NCBI GenBank assembly: GCA_002633005.1
Contig: NMRA01000684.1
Coordinates: 85,050-149,049 of the forward strand
DNA from: Phoronis australis
Taxonomy: Eukaryota; Phoronida; Phoronidae
DNA: 64,000 nucleotides
Reading direction: 5' to 3'
Shown here piece after piece: positions 28,201-40,200 of this stretch. Every line of letters starts with the position of its first letter. Position 1 is the first letter of the stretch. Position numbers and translations under genes: made by a program. The notes below the pieces were generated by a model that saw nothing but the letters and a program-made list of their open reading frames with translations, searched no databases and was not told the DNA's origin.

Positions 28201-31200
28201 TTCATGTGACGTCACACCATCTGATGGTACATGACATAGTATTTTTTAGTTTTTCGGTGTTGTTACTGGGTTCAGTGGTGCAGCCACAACATTCTTTCAG
28301 TGCAGCCATTGTGTTGGGGCATCTAGCCATGATAGTACTGTTTCTACCGTCTGAATAGTGGTTTACGCGCATGTGCAATTTGGGATTTTTTTGGAAAGTT
28401 TTTCCTGTACTGTGGTCAAGAGAAAGCTTTTCAGAGATGAGACAAAAATTACAACTTTGGATTTTTCAAGTCAATTTCATTTTTTCATTCCATTGTGTAT
28501 GAAAAATCTAAGGGCACATTGTCAACCTTACATCAAAATACAAAATATCAAATCAAAAATTCAAAATTAAGTACTCGTGGCCATGGCGGGACATGTTTAA
28601 AAGGTATGACAAGAATAAATATAACTTGAAAATAAATAAATACAAAGTACTGGTCAAATATTACTTTAAACAATATCAAGAGTGACGCAAAGCATTGATA
28701 TGCACCCACCTGGTGCAACACAAATGGCAAAGATATAAGGGCACTGACTCATTTGTTTAAATATTTCCATGCACAAGAGTGGAGGGCACTTATTGAACTT
28801 AAAACTGAGACTACAGGAGGCAGTGTTAGTTATCTGAAAATTGGCAAACGTAATCCTGATAGATATTGGGATTGAAGCCTGAAATTATCACTAGGGGGAA
28901 CTGCAGCAGTCAGATACATTCAGTAAATGATTCCAGTCATGTTAAGCTTAAGGGAAACTCGTTTGTCATGAGGATTGCTCAATGGATTTTGCAGGTAGAG
29001 AGGTGGACACCAAAAGAGAATAATTACCATGACAGTATTAACTAATAACACTGCTACTAGGGGGCACAACTTTTAAGCTGGCAATTACCAAAATGCAGAA
29101 GCCTAGGGTAGATGTCTCCTTGTTAAAATCTTTTCTGCCAAATTTCATGACAATCTTTGATCAAAGTTGGGGGACATTGAGACAATCACAAAAACGTTGC
29201 CATTGCAGACACGTTTCCATCAATATAATAAACACATTCATCAAATTTCATAAGAATTCTTCAAACCATTTACCAGGTAAAACGGCAAATGTTCAAAATA
29301 GACACCAAACTATTAAAACTACAACTAAGTCAACTAAGTGGTGCACAACAAGCCAAAGTCCTTCTTGACAGAAACACATTTGTCAAATTTTATGAGGTTC
29401 CATCCAGGATCTTGCTAGGTACAAAGCAAGCACAAAAAGGTATAATTGCCACAAGAGGGCAGGGCAGTAACTGGATACGTCTGAAAGTCAAAATAGGCCA
29501 TGTCCTCACTAACACGGATACACACACGCACGCATGCACAAAGTTCCATGACAATCCTTCAAGAACTTGGTTGCTACAGAGGTTTGCGCAAAATAAATAA
29601 AATTACCAATAGGGGGCACAGCAGTAATGCAATACATCCAAAAACAAAGTAATATATGAATCATACTCTCCTCACTAGAATCATATCTGTAAGTTTCAAG
29701 ATAGTCCTTTCACCAAACTTTAATTTGATAAATATTGAGGCAGGTGCAAAAAAGTGCCAGTAGGGGGCAGGGTGGTAATCAGATGTGTCCAAAAATCAAT
29801 GTGCCTCATGCTCTCACAAATGGCAACAAATTCCACGAATTTCATCAAGATCCATCAAAATGTTTGCTATATACAGATACAGACACAAAAAAACTACAAT
29901 TGCCCCTAGAAGGCACACATCAACAAAATGCAGCCACATGAAAATTGTCCTGTGACAATGGCTCTACGATACAAACATTTTTCTAATCCATCAAGGGACT
30001 TGGCAGATATAATATATAAACAAATACTGCAAAAAATCAAATTGTCACAAAGTAGCTGAATTTGTGTGAAAGCCGTCCTCATCCGTCAAGAAGTGCATAT
30101 GAACATAGCTGCCAAATTTTAAGATTAGTTCGTGTTCGAGGTTTAGAAGATACAGGCTGCAGATCCAATATGTACTAAATCTGATGCAGGATGGACAAAT
30201 GGATACAAGATGGACAGATGCCAGACAAAAATAATGGCAACATGTAAACAACATAATAACCAATACGAACATATTCAAAGGATTAGAATGATATCACAAA
30301 TCTAAGTCTGGTCAGCCTGCCATCAATTGGCCACATCACATGACCTAAAGAATATAAGTCTGAAAGGATTTCTGTCTGTCTGCACATTGCTTCCAATTTG
30401 TTCCTTGCTTTAAAGTAAACATTACAACATACCATCTCTTTTGGTGCCAACAGGAACTAGATTCTTGTACTGTGACGTCTGCTTCTCAAAGAATGGGAAA
30501 CATGGCCGTAAAAGGTGCCCAAAACGCTGACTGTCGAGCCACGCGCAGGTCAGAGTGTCTGACTTAACAGTGACAGTGGCGGAACGGGGCTGGTGGTAGA
30601 GAAGTGAGACCTCACCTGAAAACAGCAGAGCTCACATCATGTACACACTGGTCGGCATACAGATCAACATTGCTCAGGAACAGGCAGACAATATGCAAAG
30701 CACAATCCTACAAAGTAATGCTAAATGCCATATATGCAGGTCATCTCAAAAATGAGCACAAAGTTGTAATACAGTACCAGGAAATGGTTTTACTAACCAG
30801 ATCCTTTGCTTTAACTGCAACTCGAATCATAAATGAACCAACTGCATGACACGCTTAAAGTAAAATTAGAAATTTTGTAGCCGGTCTCAAATTGAGCAGC
30901 GTGAGTCCGAATTGAGTTTGAGTTCAGAAATTATACACTGGCCCCAGGTGTTGCCCTGGTTCCAATAATTCCAAACTTGCTTTGCAACGAATTAAGACAA
31001 GTGCCACACAGCTGACTCTATTTGCAGAGAACAGTTCAGCTCTAGCACAGAACACAAACAGTATAGCCTAGCTCCAGTGCAGATGTTGAGGAGTCAGACA
31101 AGCTGGTGTGCCAAGGCAATGAAGAACTGACACAACATGTACTGTTTTGTGATTCCGGTGTTCGGTCTGAATTAGCATATAGCCGACCTAGAAGGAGAAG

Positions 31201-34200
31201 TGTTACATCGCTGCTGCATTCATCCGTTGACCCCCAACACGTTCGATGGGATAGCAATTAAAATGAACAAGTAGGGGGGCTGACCAGTGAAGACAGTATC
31301 TTACGCGATTGATTAACTCTACTGCCAGTGGTATTTATGGTTGGAGGGCCAGCTCTATTCAAAAGTTGCTCCCAAGAATGTGAGATGCCATTCCCCTGGA
31401 CTGTTAAAATCAAGAAATTTCCAATATCAGGATCTGACCTAGAATCACGTTTGATTAATAATTAAAACTTGACAAACAAGTCTATTGTGTTGGTACACAG
31501 TGCTGTGGCAGTAAGTAGGTCAGAGCGGTCACACAAAGGAATCAGCAATAGATAGTTAAGCCTAATTTCTCTGAAAGTCGACCGTTTTTCTCTGTTTGAA
31601 GTTTTTTGGTGATAGTATTTCATAAAAAAACAATATTCTCCACAACATTTGTTGACTGTCATTTGGAAATAGTATTTTTTAAATATTGGTGAGCGGCAGG
31701 CGTGCTGTGTACAACATAATTGCTGGATTACATGAGCTTATCAGTTGAATGGAGACAATGAGCGAGCAGGACTATGTTAACATTGGTTTGTGAAACTGAT
31801 AATGCCACAGCTGCATCCCAAGTTCCCGATCAGCGAAATCGAGACTCACCCCACAGCATGGGAGCATAACGAAATGGTATCTAGCCTGAATGGGCTGTGC
31901 TGTTAAAAATAAAAGATAAGTTATAAATCGTTTGAGCACAAATCAAGAACAATTCTGAATTCTAGGTCAAATGCTGATCATGTTTAGATTCTGAATCACC
32001 AAAATCACCCATCGACAACTTACAGCTGAAGTTAAGAGACTCTAGTATTATTCTTACTATCCAAACTCTTTTAACGGTTTCAGTTACTGTTGACTCTTTG
32101 AGGCCTGTTAGATAACTGGCCTGCATATTGTTATACCAAACAAAAGACTGTGCCCTCAACAGTTAACAAAGGAGCCAGATGTCATCAGATGTTCACAACC
32201 AGGGAAAGTCTGGTACAGTTATTGTCAGGGTATCGCCTCAAGTTAATGTCTGCAAAGTACAGACAGGCTGTAAGAGTGTCATGTATTCAGTCTGAAACAC
32301 ATGACGGACCTAGTACAGTCTGGTGAAACAGGCACCTATAGTTTTATGACATAAGGAGATGTCATAAAGGATTACAGGGGTGGCCAAGCAGCCCAAGAGC
32401 TGGACTGATTTCAATGGGCTATTGTGTTCGCATTAGCACAATCTAACTGTCTGATGACCATCATCCCATAGTCAATTTTTACCTGAACTGGGCACCTCAT
32501 GAATACATTCTCCATGTTTTGTAAACAGGAATCAACTTTTAACATAAAAAGTAATTTGTAGTTGTTCTGGACCTGTTCTAATGGTGGCATTTTGGTAATG
32601 TTAGAAGGAAGCATGTTTGCTCTTTCAGCATTAGATCCACAAAAAACTGTCCTTTACTTGCTTCTTGTATTGTTGACAGGAACGTACACTAAATTTCATT
32701 CCTGCCTTTCTCACTATGGCCCATTATTGTCAACTTCCTCAATCCATGCACTTCGCATAGAAAGAAAACTTGATAAAGTCACCATATGATTAGCAATATT
32801 TGCTTCACAGTTAGGATGAAATTAAGCCTCCAACATCAACTACCCGATAACTACTTAAATTTTGATACTGAGTGCATCACACCATCTTACTGACCAAAGT
32901 AGTCATTCGCTTTCAAACAACCAACGTCAGTGGGCTGGCAGTCATCTTGGCTTTGCTGAGAAACTACGGCCTCCCCCTGAATGACAGAAATCGAGCAAGA
33001 TTACAAAAGTGAATGGAAAAGTCTGGAAACATTCATTTGCACGGGATTGAGCACATTTTTCTTTATTGTCGCGGACAGATCTTAATCATTCTTTACTGAC
33101 AGCACATGCTGAGTAATAAAGTTCGCAAGTATTTACTCACAGAGGCGCATGGCCAAAACCTTCAAAGTTCACTGCACAACATACACTCGACTAATGGATA
33201 AGATTTGTACGTGACCGAAAAAGTTGTCCTCGTGGTTTGCAATAGCAAAATGAAGTGTGCACGCAGCAAGACTTAACTAGACAGTGAACATGCAGCCATC
33301 AGCATTTTTGTTGGTTATCTAGCAATGCTTAGCAGAGTTGAAGACTTTTGAGAAAATCTACTTCGCACATCAAAATTATCATTTAAACGCAGCGGAATTA
33401 CAAATTTTAAAGACACTCAGATACAGTGAATTTAAGTTGACTACTGCTAGGACTATAAAATTGGAACACACTAATGCAATTCAGAAATAGAAGCCCATAC
33501 CCATGAAATGTGCAAGGAACAGGTGAATAAATCATTCTTCAAAGCTGATTTTTTGAAAGAAAGTATTAAGTCAAATGTTTTTAGCTAACTGCAATCATGA
33601 TTAAAGGAGAATACCACCCAATTTAATTAGTCTTTTTTACCGTCTTAATCAGTCTATATCCACATCACCTCGTATATGGTCGATCTCATCTCGCCGAGAG
33701 GTGTCGCGTTAACCTGTGAGGAAGGTGAGAAACAACTCAGCGACGTCAGTCGTTCTTCTGCAGAGTGAGTGTCGCTATGGTGTGGTGTATTGTTCCCGGC
33801 TTGTGCGAACTATGAAGCTATGAGGAAAGCAGGTATATCGTTTTTTCGATTTCCTTGAGAGCACAGAATGCTTTGGAAGTGGTTTGCCGTAGTAGAGAAT
33901 GAAAAGTACGCTGTAATACCAATTAAGTATGAGGCCGTGAAACTTCTCATGCCTGTCTGTGGCTGGCATTTCGTCTCCAGCAATTTCACTGACGATCGAA
34001 TGCCGGCATACCAAACAGCTCATGCCAGGGCAGAAAAAGAGACTGAGGATGAAGTCAGATGTCATGCCTAGTGTGTTTGCGTACGATAGGCAGGAGACAA
34101 ACCAACATGGATAGGTTTTTGCTCAGTTTTTGATCATGGAGAATTGTAGCTGGCCATGAAAACATAAGCAATTACAATTAACCCAAGGCATGAGAACATA

Positions 34201-37200
34201 ACGTTTTATATAGCCTGTTTGATGACTTACTCATTCGTCATGCTTCTGTTTGGACCTCTGGGTGTAGGATGTTTTCGCCAGTTCTTTTTCCCAGTCCCAA
34301 AAATGTCATATGCAGACTTCTGTTTAGATGCAGTGCAAAATCAGGATGGTCCGTGAGACACATCTACGCTGCTCCAAGAAGGCGTTTCACTTGCGGAATT
34401 TCGTGGCAGCAAACACAAGCGTCAGTTGTTTCCATTATCGTGCAGTTAGCACACTGACACCATGACAGATAATTCAAACGGTTTTCGGAACTATGTTCCG
34501 TTGTCTGTGCACGTTCACGGCGCCTCTCTTGTATTTCGTGATCAGTGAATTCCAGTTCGAACTGATAGCTTGTAAACCTACCAATCAACCTGTGAAGTCT
34601 TCGTCGGATGAGCACTCGTCTAAGTCGGGATTGTGAGTTGCCACAGTTAACGTTTATTATTGTGTGCCATTTCAAAATGAATTATTCTCACCCTAAGTAG
34701 AATATATATTAAAACAACAAGAATTGATCAACTGAATTTTTCGGATATAATAACGTCCTTCGTCAACAGAAACAGAAAACTATACGACAATTGACATTTA
34801 AGATATGGCGAAATGAATATGATACCCTAACCAATGCTTATATAAAACTGAAACAAAGATGCAATAAACTAATTGACCGCGCAACTTCATACCGTGAATA
34901 ATACGCTTACAAGGAAGTCACGCATTTCGAAAGATATGCGGGAATTTTCACCAGACAAGCGGCTTGTACCAGGATCAAAGAGAGCGTGGCGTCGGAATCG
35001 GGTACAATTGTGATGACCGTAATGCCTGATGTGAGCAAGAACCAATTAAATGAAATTATCCGACCATAAACTGTATTAGACATCTCTGACTGTACATAAT
35101 GGCGAATTTTCAAAATGCATTAACCATTTATTTTTGTATTCAGCTGGAAAAAAACAACCAATTACTGTTTTCAATTTTTAAAAATCGAATCTAAAAACTA
35201 CTACCATTAGGTACAATTGAAGATAAACTACCGCGCGTATTGATACACTCGGTGGATATTCAAACGCTGATCAGAGTTGACAATATCACATGGATTCATT
35301 TTTTAACATTCTTTCAAGCTCTAACCAGATTTTTGACCAGGAAACAGTTGTGCCCACTTTTCATTTTTTATTACTGACAAAGAGCTAGTCTAAGAATAGT
35401 TATATAGTCGGTGCCATCGAAATTGTCCAGAGATTCCAGATCCTCAGTTTGGTTATCACCATATTTGCACTTTTGTATATATTTTATGATTTGAGTTCTA
35501 ATAAAGATTAAACTTTAATGACACGTGAAATGTTTAGTGTAGGCCTACCTCTAATGTGGAAAGGTCAGGGATGGGCTCACAATGAACTTAACTAGTAATT
35601 AAGTTTAGCTGGCGATCAAACTTTACCACTATCGTTCCTTTGGGAAGTGGCTCTTTGTAAAGATAAACACAAGTTAACCTTTTTAGTCATTTTGCAATAT
35701 TTATAATGTACCAAGTTAAAACTACTCTCCAGAGGAAACCAACTTGGCGGTACTAACAACAACCATTGTTGAGACACTAATGCTAGCAATTACCACTTCA
35801 TTAGCTCAGATCTACTTCAATACAAAGGTCGTGCTGAATACTAGCCATGTAAAAGCTGTCTGGGGCTTAGGGAATCAAAGTGGTCACCAGTGTAAGCGAG
35901 AAATTCTTCACATGTTGGCGGTGTGAGCACATGCTAATGCAGTGTATGCTGACAGAAAGCTGTTTTTGAAACAATATCTCGATTGTATATCCTATGGTCA
36001 GATGTTAGGGGAATCTTAATTTAGATATTCATATACATATTTATTCAAATCATTGTTACTGTGCAACTTTTGCACTGACGGCTTTGCTGTGGAAGGGTAA
36101 CCTGACTTCGCGGCCCCCGACGAGCTAGTAAGTAGATATGCAGTTTTGCGTCTAATTCACCAAAATAATCACATGCACGTTATTTCTTTGGCTCACTAGT
36201 ATAGTCTTTTCGTGACGGGAAGTTTAGTTTCTAACTCTGCCTCGTTTGTGTTCGTGATGTCTTCAGGCCAGCCGTGACGGGCCTGATCGGGTTCCAAGCC
36301 ACTGGTCAGGATAACAAGCGTTTTAAAATTTGTGTGTTTAGAACTGAAAAAATCGCAAGTCTAAAATTACAACACACAGCTATGTTCTCCTGTCTGTATT
36401 TCACGGACGAATAATTCGAATTTATCACCAAACAGGGCCCAAAACTCCCGCGACCGACCTTGGTAAATTGGCCTACCGAACTTTGTAGACTACGGTACGT
36501 TCCAAAACCTAATCCGTAACAGTGAAATAAAACAACACATTTGTTCAATAACTCGATGTATTTGTAAGGGTTTTACATCGAATTTTGTTGATTTATTGGT
36601 GTAAAATGATGAATTGAACCGATAAGCTGACACCAGTAAGTGTGTTGTGAACTGCTGAACAGACTGCATTTGAACCTCTGACGTCATTGGTTAATTTCAA
36701 CACCTCCGTCTGCCGTCATGTTCAGGTAAAAGAACCGTACTTGCTGTTATCGAGTGGAACTACTCGATCTAAATTGATACAAAATAGTTTGTTTTCTGGG
36801 TAGCATTCTCCTTTAAAAACCACACATTCCTGGAAACCATTTTGACAAATTTCAAAGAACAATCTTGCTGTGATAACTGAAGGACATCACCACAGTAAGT
36901 GACCTGGCAGTTAATATGAACCTACCTCAATGACCACATAGAACCTACTCCCAGGCTCTTCTTGGTTCACAATCACATCCCCGCAGCTAAATGTTGCCAA
37001 CGTCAACGTAGACACAAGCAGTTGTCTGGCAATGTCACTCAGAGATTCTACAACAACACAAAACCAAGCATTCCGTGTAAGGCACTGGTTTTTGTACAAG
37101 TTAATTCACAGTGTTTAAACACGAAATCGTACAACGTAAATTGAGCCTATCAATCTGGACTTGAAAAATTTCCTCACCAAAATTCAGTTGAAACTTAGAT

Positions 37201-40200
37201 ATGATCCGAGACTGAACCACCACTTCCTGAAATACCACAACACCCTCTCTGAGTGTCCAGTATTACCCACAATGCTATGAGTTCATTAAGGTACTTAGCC
37301 TACAACTGTACACTGCTTCTGTGTCGAAATGCAGGCAACAAAAAAGCTCAGTGACATACACTATAATGTTGCTACCTCTGCAACAGATAAAATGTTGTAA
37401 AACGAAAATCTGGAAATTGGCAGTCACTGGTGGTAAAATGGTCAGCTCAAGATTTTCTATCATATACTATCATTTTTTTTGCACACACTTCGTGGAAATG
37501 TAGTCTGGTTCATTGGTAACAAAAATTTTCATATCAATGTTGTCGGGATTAGAGACCTAATGGTAAAGCTTCACTTATTTAGCACACAATATGGCTGAAA
37601 TTCTGTTTTGTCAATTTTCTACACAAAAATAAAGATTAAGAAAATTTTAATCTAGTAGATGGCATGAAATTTTTTTGGTAAATTTTCCAATTATGTAAAT
37701 GTGTTACATGTTCATGCATGAGATAAAAAAAACTGCATAATAAAACAGACATGTATGCACAAAAGATAAAACAAACTCGCAATCCAAAAGACAGTGGACT
37801 CAACAGTCCAGCGATGTAGCGTGCAAAAATGGCATTTACAATCATATGTGCCTAACACAAAGGTCCAAATTTGAAGAAATAATAAATACTTTCATTTACA
37901 AAAACATCAAATTCGCATTGTGCCACTGATCAAAGAAGCACAATCTAAACTAAACAACACACAAAACTCATTGAAAATAAAGATCATGACAAAATCCTTT
38001 TTTAATTAACAATGATTACTTAAGCACTGCATGTTGTTGACGCAGCTGATCAAGCCTTGGTTCACACATTCTCTTTTCGGCATCTGAAAAATAAAATTGC
38101 TTGATGAATATTGAGAAACGCAGTATTACATAAATATCGACCAGTCCTGAGGATGTTATCAAGTCTTAGGGATACAGGGACGGCAACATCACTCTCCCGA
38201 GGTTCACATGACCCAATAGGCTTTCGGGCTCCGTCTATATTATGTTTTATTACAACATGGACTGCCAACACCACATATTTTCAATGGACGAAATCTGTGG
38301 TCTTACGCATAAGCCGTGACGTCATTATTCATTAGCGACACCTGGCAGACATAGCACGTATTACTGCCAGCAAGTACGTCATCTGCCAATCATGGTCATT
38401 TCATCGAGATTTGGATCGGCGATTTCGCCAGATTCACTACTCCAGAAATAACTACCAGGCCTACTCAAAAACCAATCTTGCCCTTCAACAGCAATTTACA
38501 TGACATTTCATCTTAAGCTCGAACGCTGATGGAAAACCTTGAACAATGTTTCACTGCTGAAATTATTTTTTTGCACTAGACAGTAAAATAGAAGAATTTC
38601 TTGTCACAATACACTAACTGGAAGCTGAGAGTGCTATGTTTAGAGGGTGGCACCTCCTTTAGGATATTTTGCTGAAAATGTTGGAGTTGCGAATCTGTTG
38701 TCTATAACCTATGATTACGAAATAATCCACTGCTTCTTTCCTCGGATTTTTTCGTCTCTTGAGAAAGTCAGCTTTCGTAAAGAATGACTCAACAGCCTTT
38801 GGAAGTCTTATGCATTTAGTCTTATTTTCATAATCAGTTGTTCAATCAAACTGAAGTGGAACTTGCACGCTAATTCCTTATCTCTGTGATTGCTTACTCT
38901 AATCACTTAGAAACACAACACACAGCGACGATGTGAATTAAATGAAGTAGAAAATTGCCAAATGTCTTTCAGAAGAAGTTTTGAGGTGAAAATGATCCAC
39001 CGCAAATCACTCAACCGTATCCAGTACGTATCGTGACGTGGCGTACAAGAATAACATTGCATGATGCGGCCTATATGAGCCCCAATGGTACGTCATTGGT
39101 GCAAAGGTCACCTATTTGCAGAATTTTTTATTTTCACATTGACAAGCTGTCAATGAATACAAGAGCGCACTTTGTTTAGCGTAGATGATGTTCAAATAGC
39201 AGTGTTGTAATTAAAATCCTGTTATACATTTAGAGCATGTATTTATTATTCTTTAAATAACATACCTCCGTGTAATACCACATGCAATAATCCAGCAGAT
39301 AGTGAAGAAAATCACCCTCAATGACCCACAGCTCAGTGTCAGTCAAGGTCAAAAAGGTGGGCTCACATGAGCAAGGAAGAGAGAATGGCCATTCTCGCTC
39401 GATCCCGAAACTGTCACCAGCAGTCAACACAACGGCGGGACTCGTATCAGCCTGCACCTGTAAACAAAAGCCCGTACCTTAATACATGTAATACAAAACA
39501 GTTCACACTCTGTACAAGCTGAAGAGACATCCCTTTGACTCACTTTGATTATGCTGTAACAGAGAGTGCAATTCTTTGCAAGTGAACATTTTCTTTCATT
39601 GATAATACTTCTGAGTAACACTTTGCCTAACATTAAGCTGTGCAACGCATCAAATGGGTTACTAACTAAAATATAAACCTGGGCTTCATAGATCATAAAT
39701 TGACGTTTTGTAAGGTGTCACTTTTTGCCAAAAAATTGCTTCAAGCAGGTAAAATTGCAATAATTTGAAAACACTTGTTATGATCTGTGCAATAAGAACA
39801 AGAATCATGCGAGAAAATGTAAGAAGAACCGAACTAACAAGTGTTTGACTCTCTGCCCCCCTACACCACAAACCTGAGCATGCTAGTGATTTTCAGAATC
39901 TTAAATTAATGAAATTGGTCCACTCTAACAATGTCCAACATAAAGGCCCATGGGCATTTCATTGGATGGGCTTATCTACGGAAATATCGGTAGTCAAATA
40001 ATTTTTAGTCTGTGGTAGTCGTCACCTCAACAGCTCCCTTGCCAATTATGTAGTGCTTTGACAGACAAACCACCTTGTATCCAGCTTTCTTATAGACTGG
40101 CCTCAGGTGATCAATCAGCAGGCTGAAAAATAGAATAAAATAATAAGACATAAGCGATTTCAGCAATAACAAACAGGGCTTGGCTATCCAAAGCCAATAG

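Larger units (their letters stand above)
33601..36816. mobile_element. TTAA-flanked DNA transposon, Kolobok-like, decayed
   Basis: The ends are TTAA|AGGAGAATACCACCCA at 33,601 and its inverted copy TGGGTAGCATTCTCCT|TTAA ending at 36,816, giving about 16 bp terminal inverted repeats with two mismatches and TTAA on both sides. Inside are a broken THAP-domain gene on the plus strand and a broken P2X7-ballast-like reading frame on the minus strand. TTAA target sites with THAP-bearing proteins are hallmarks of the Kolobok superfamily; piggyBac shares TTAA but not THAP. No catalytic transposase core was recognised. The element sits in the PARP4-like intron that splits cNBD2. Confidence 0.72.

Noticed and set aside
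31840-31910. Possible exon HSPFRLDTISLC in the intron before exon 25
   Set aside because: Ends in phase 2, which cannot join exon 25, and lacks a cNBD pattern.
32411-32614. Possible exon VQNNYKLLFMLKVDS between cag and gtaaaa
   Set aside because: Phase 0 on both sides but it would break the GDFG|EVSLL join and adds nothing cNBD-like; exon 24 at 32,000-32,120 fits better.
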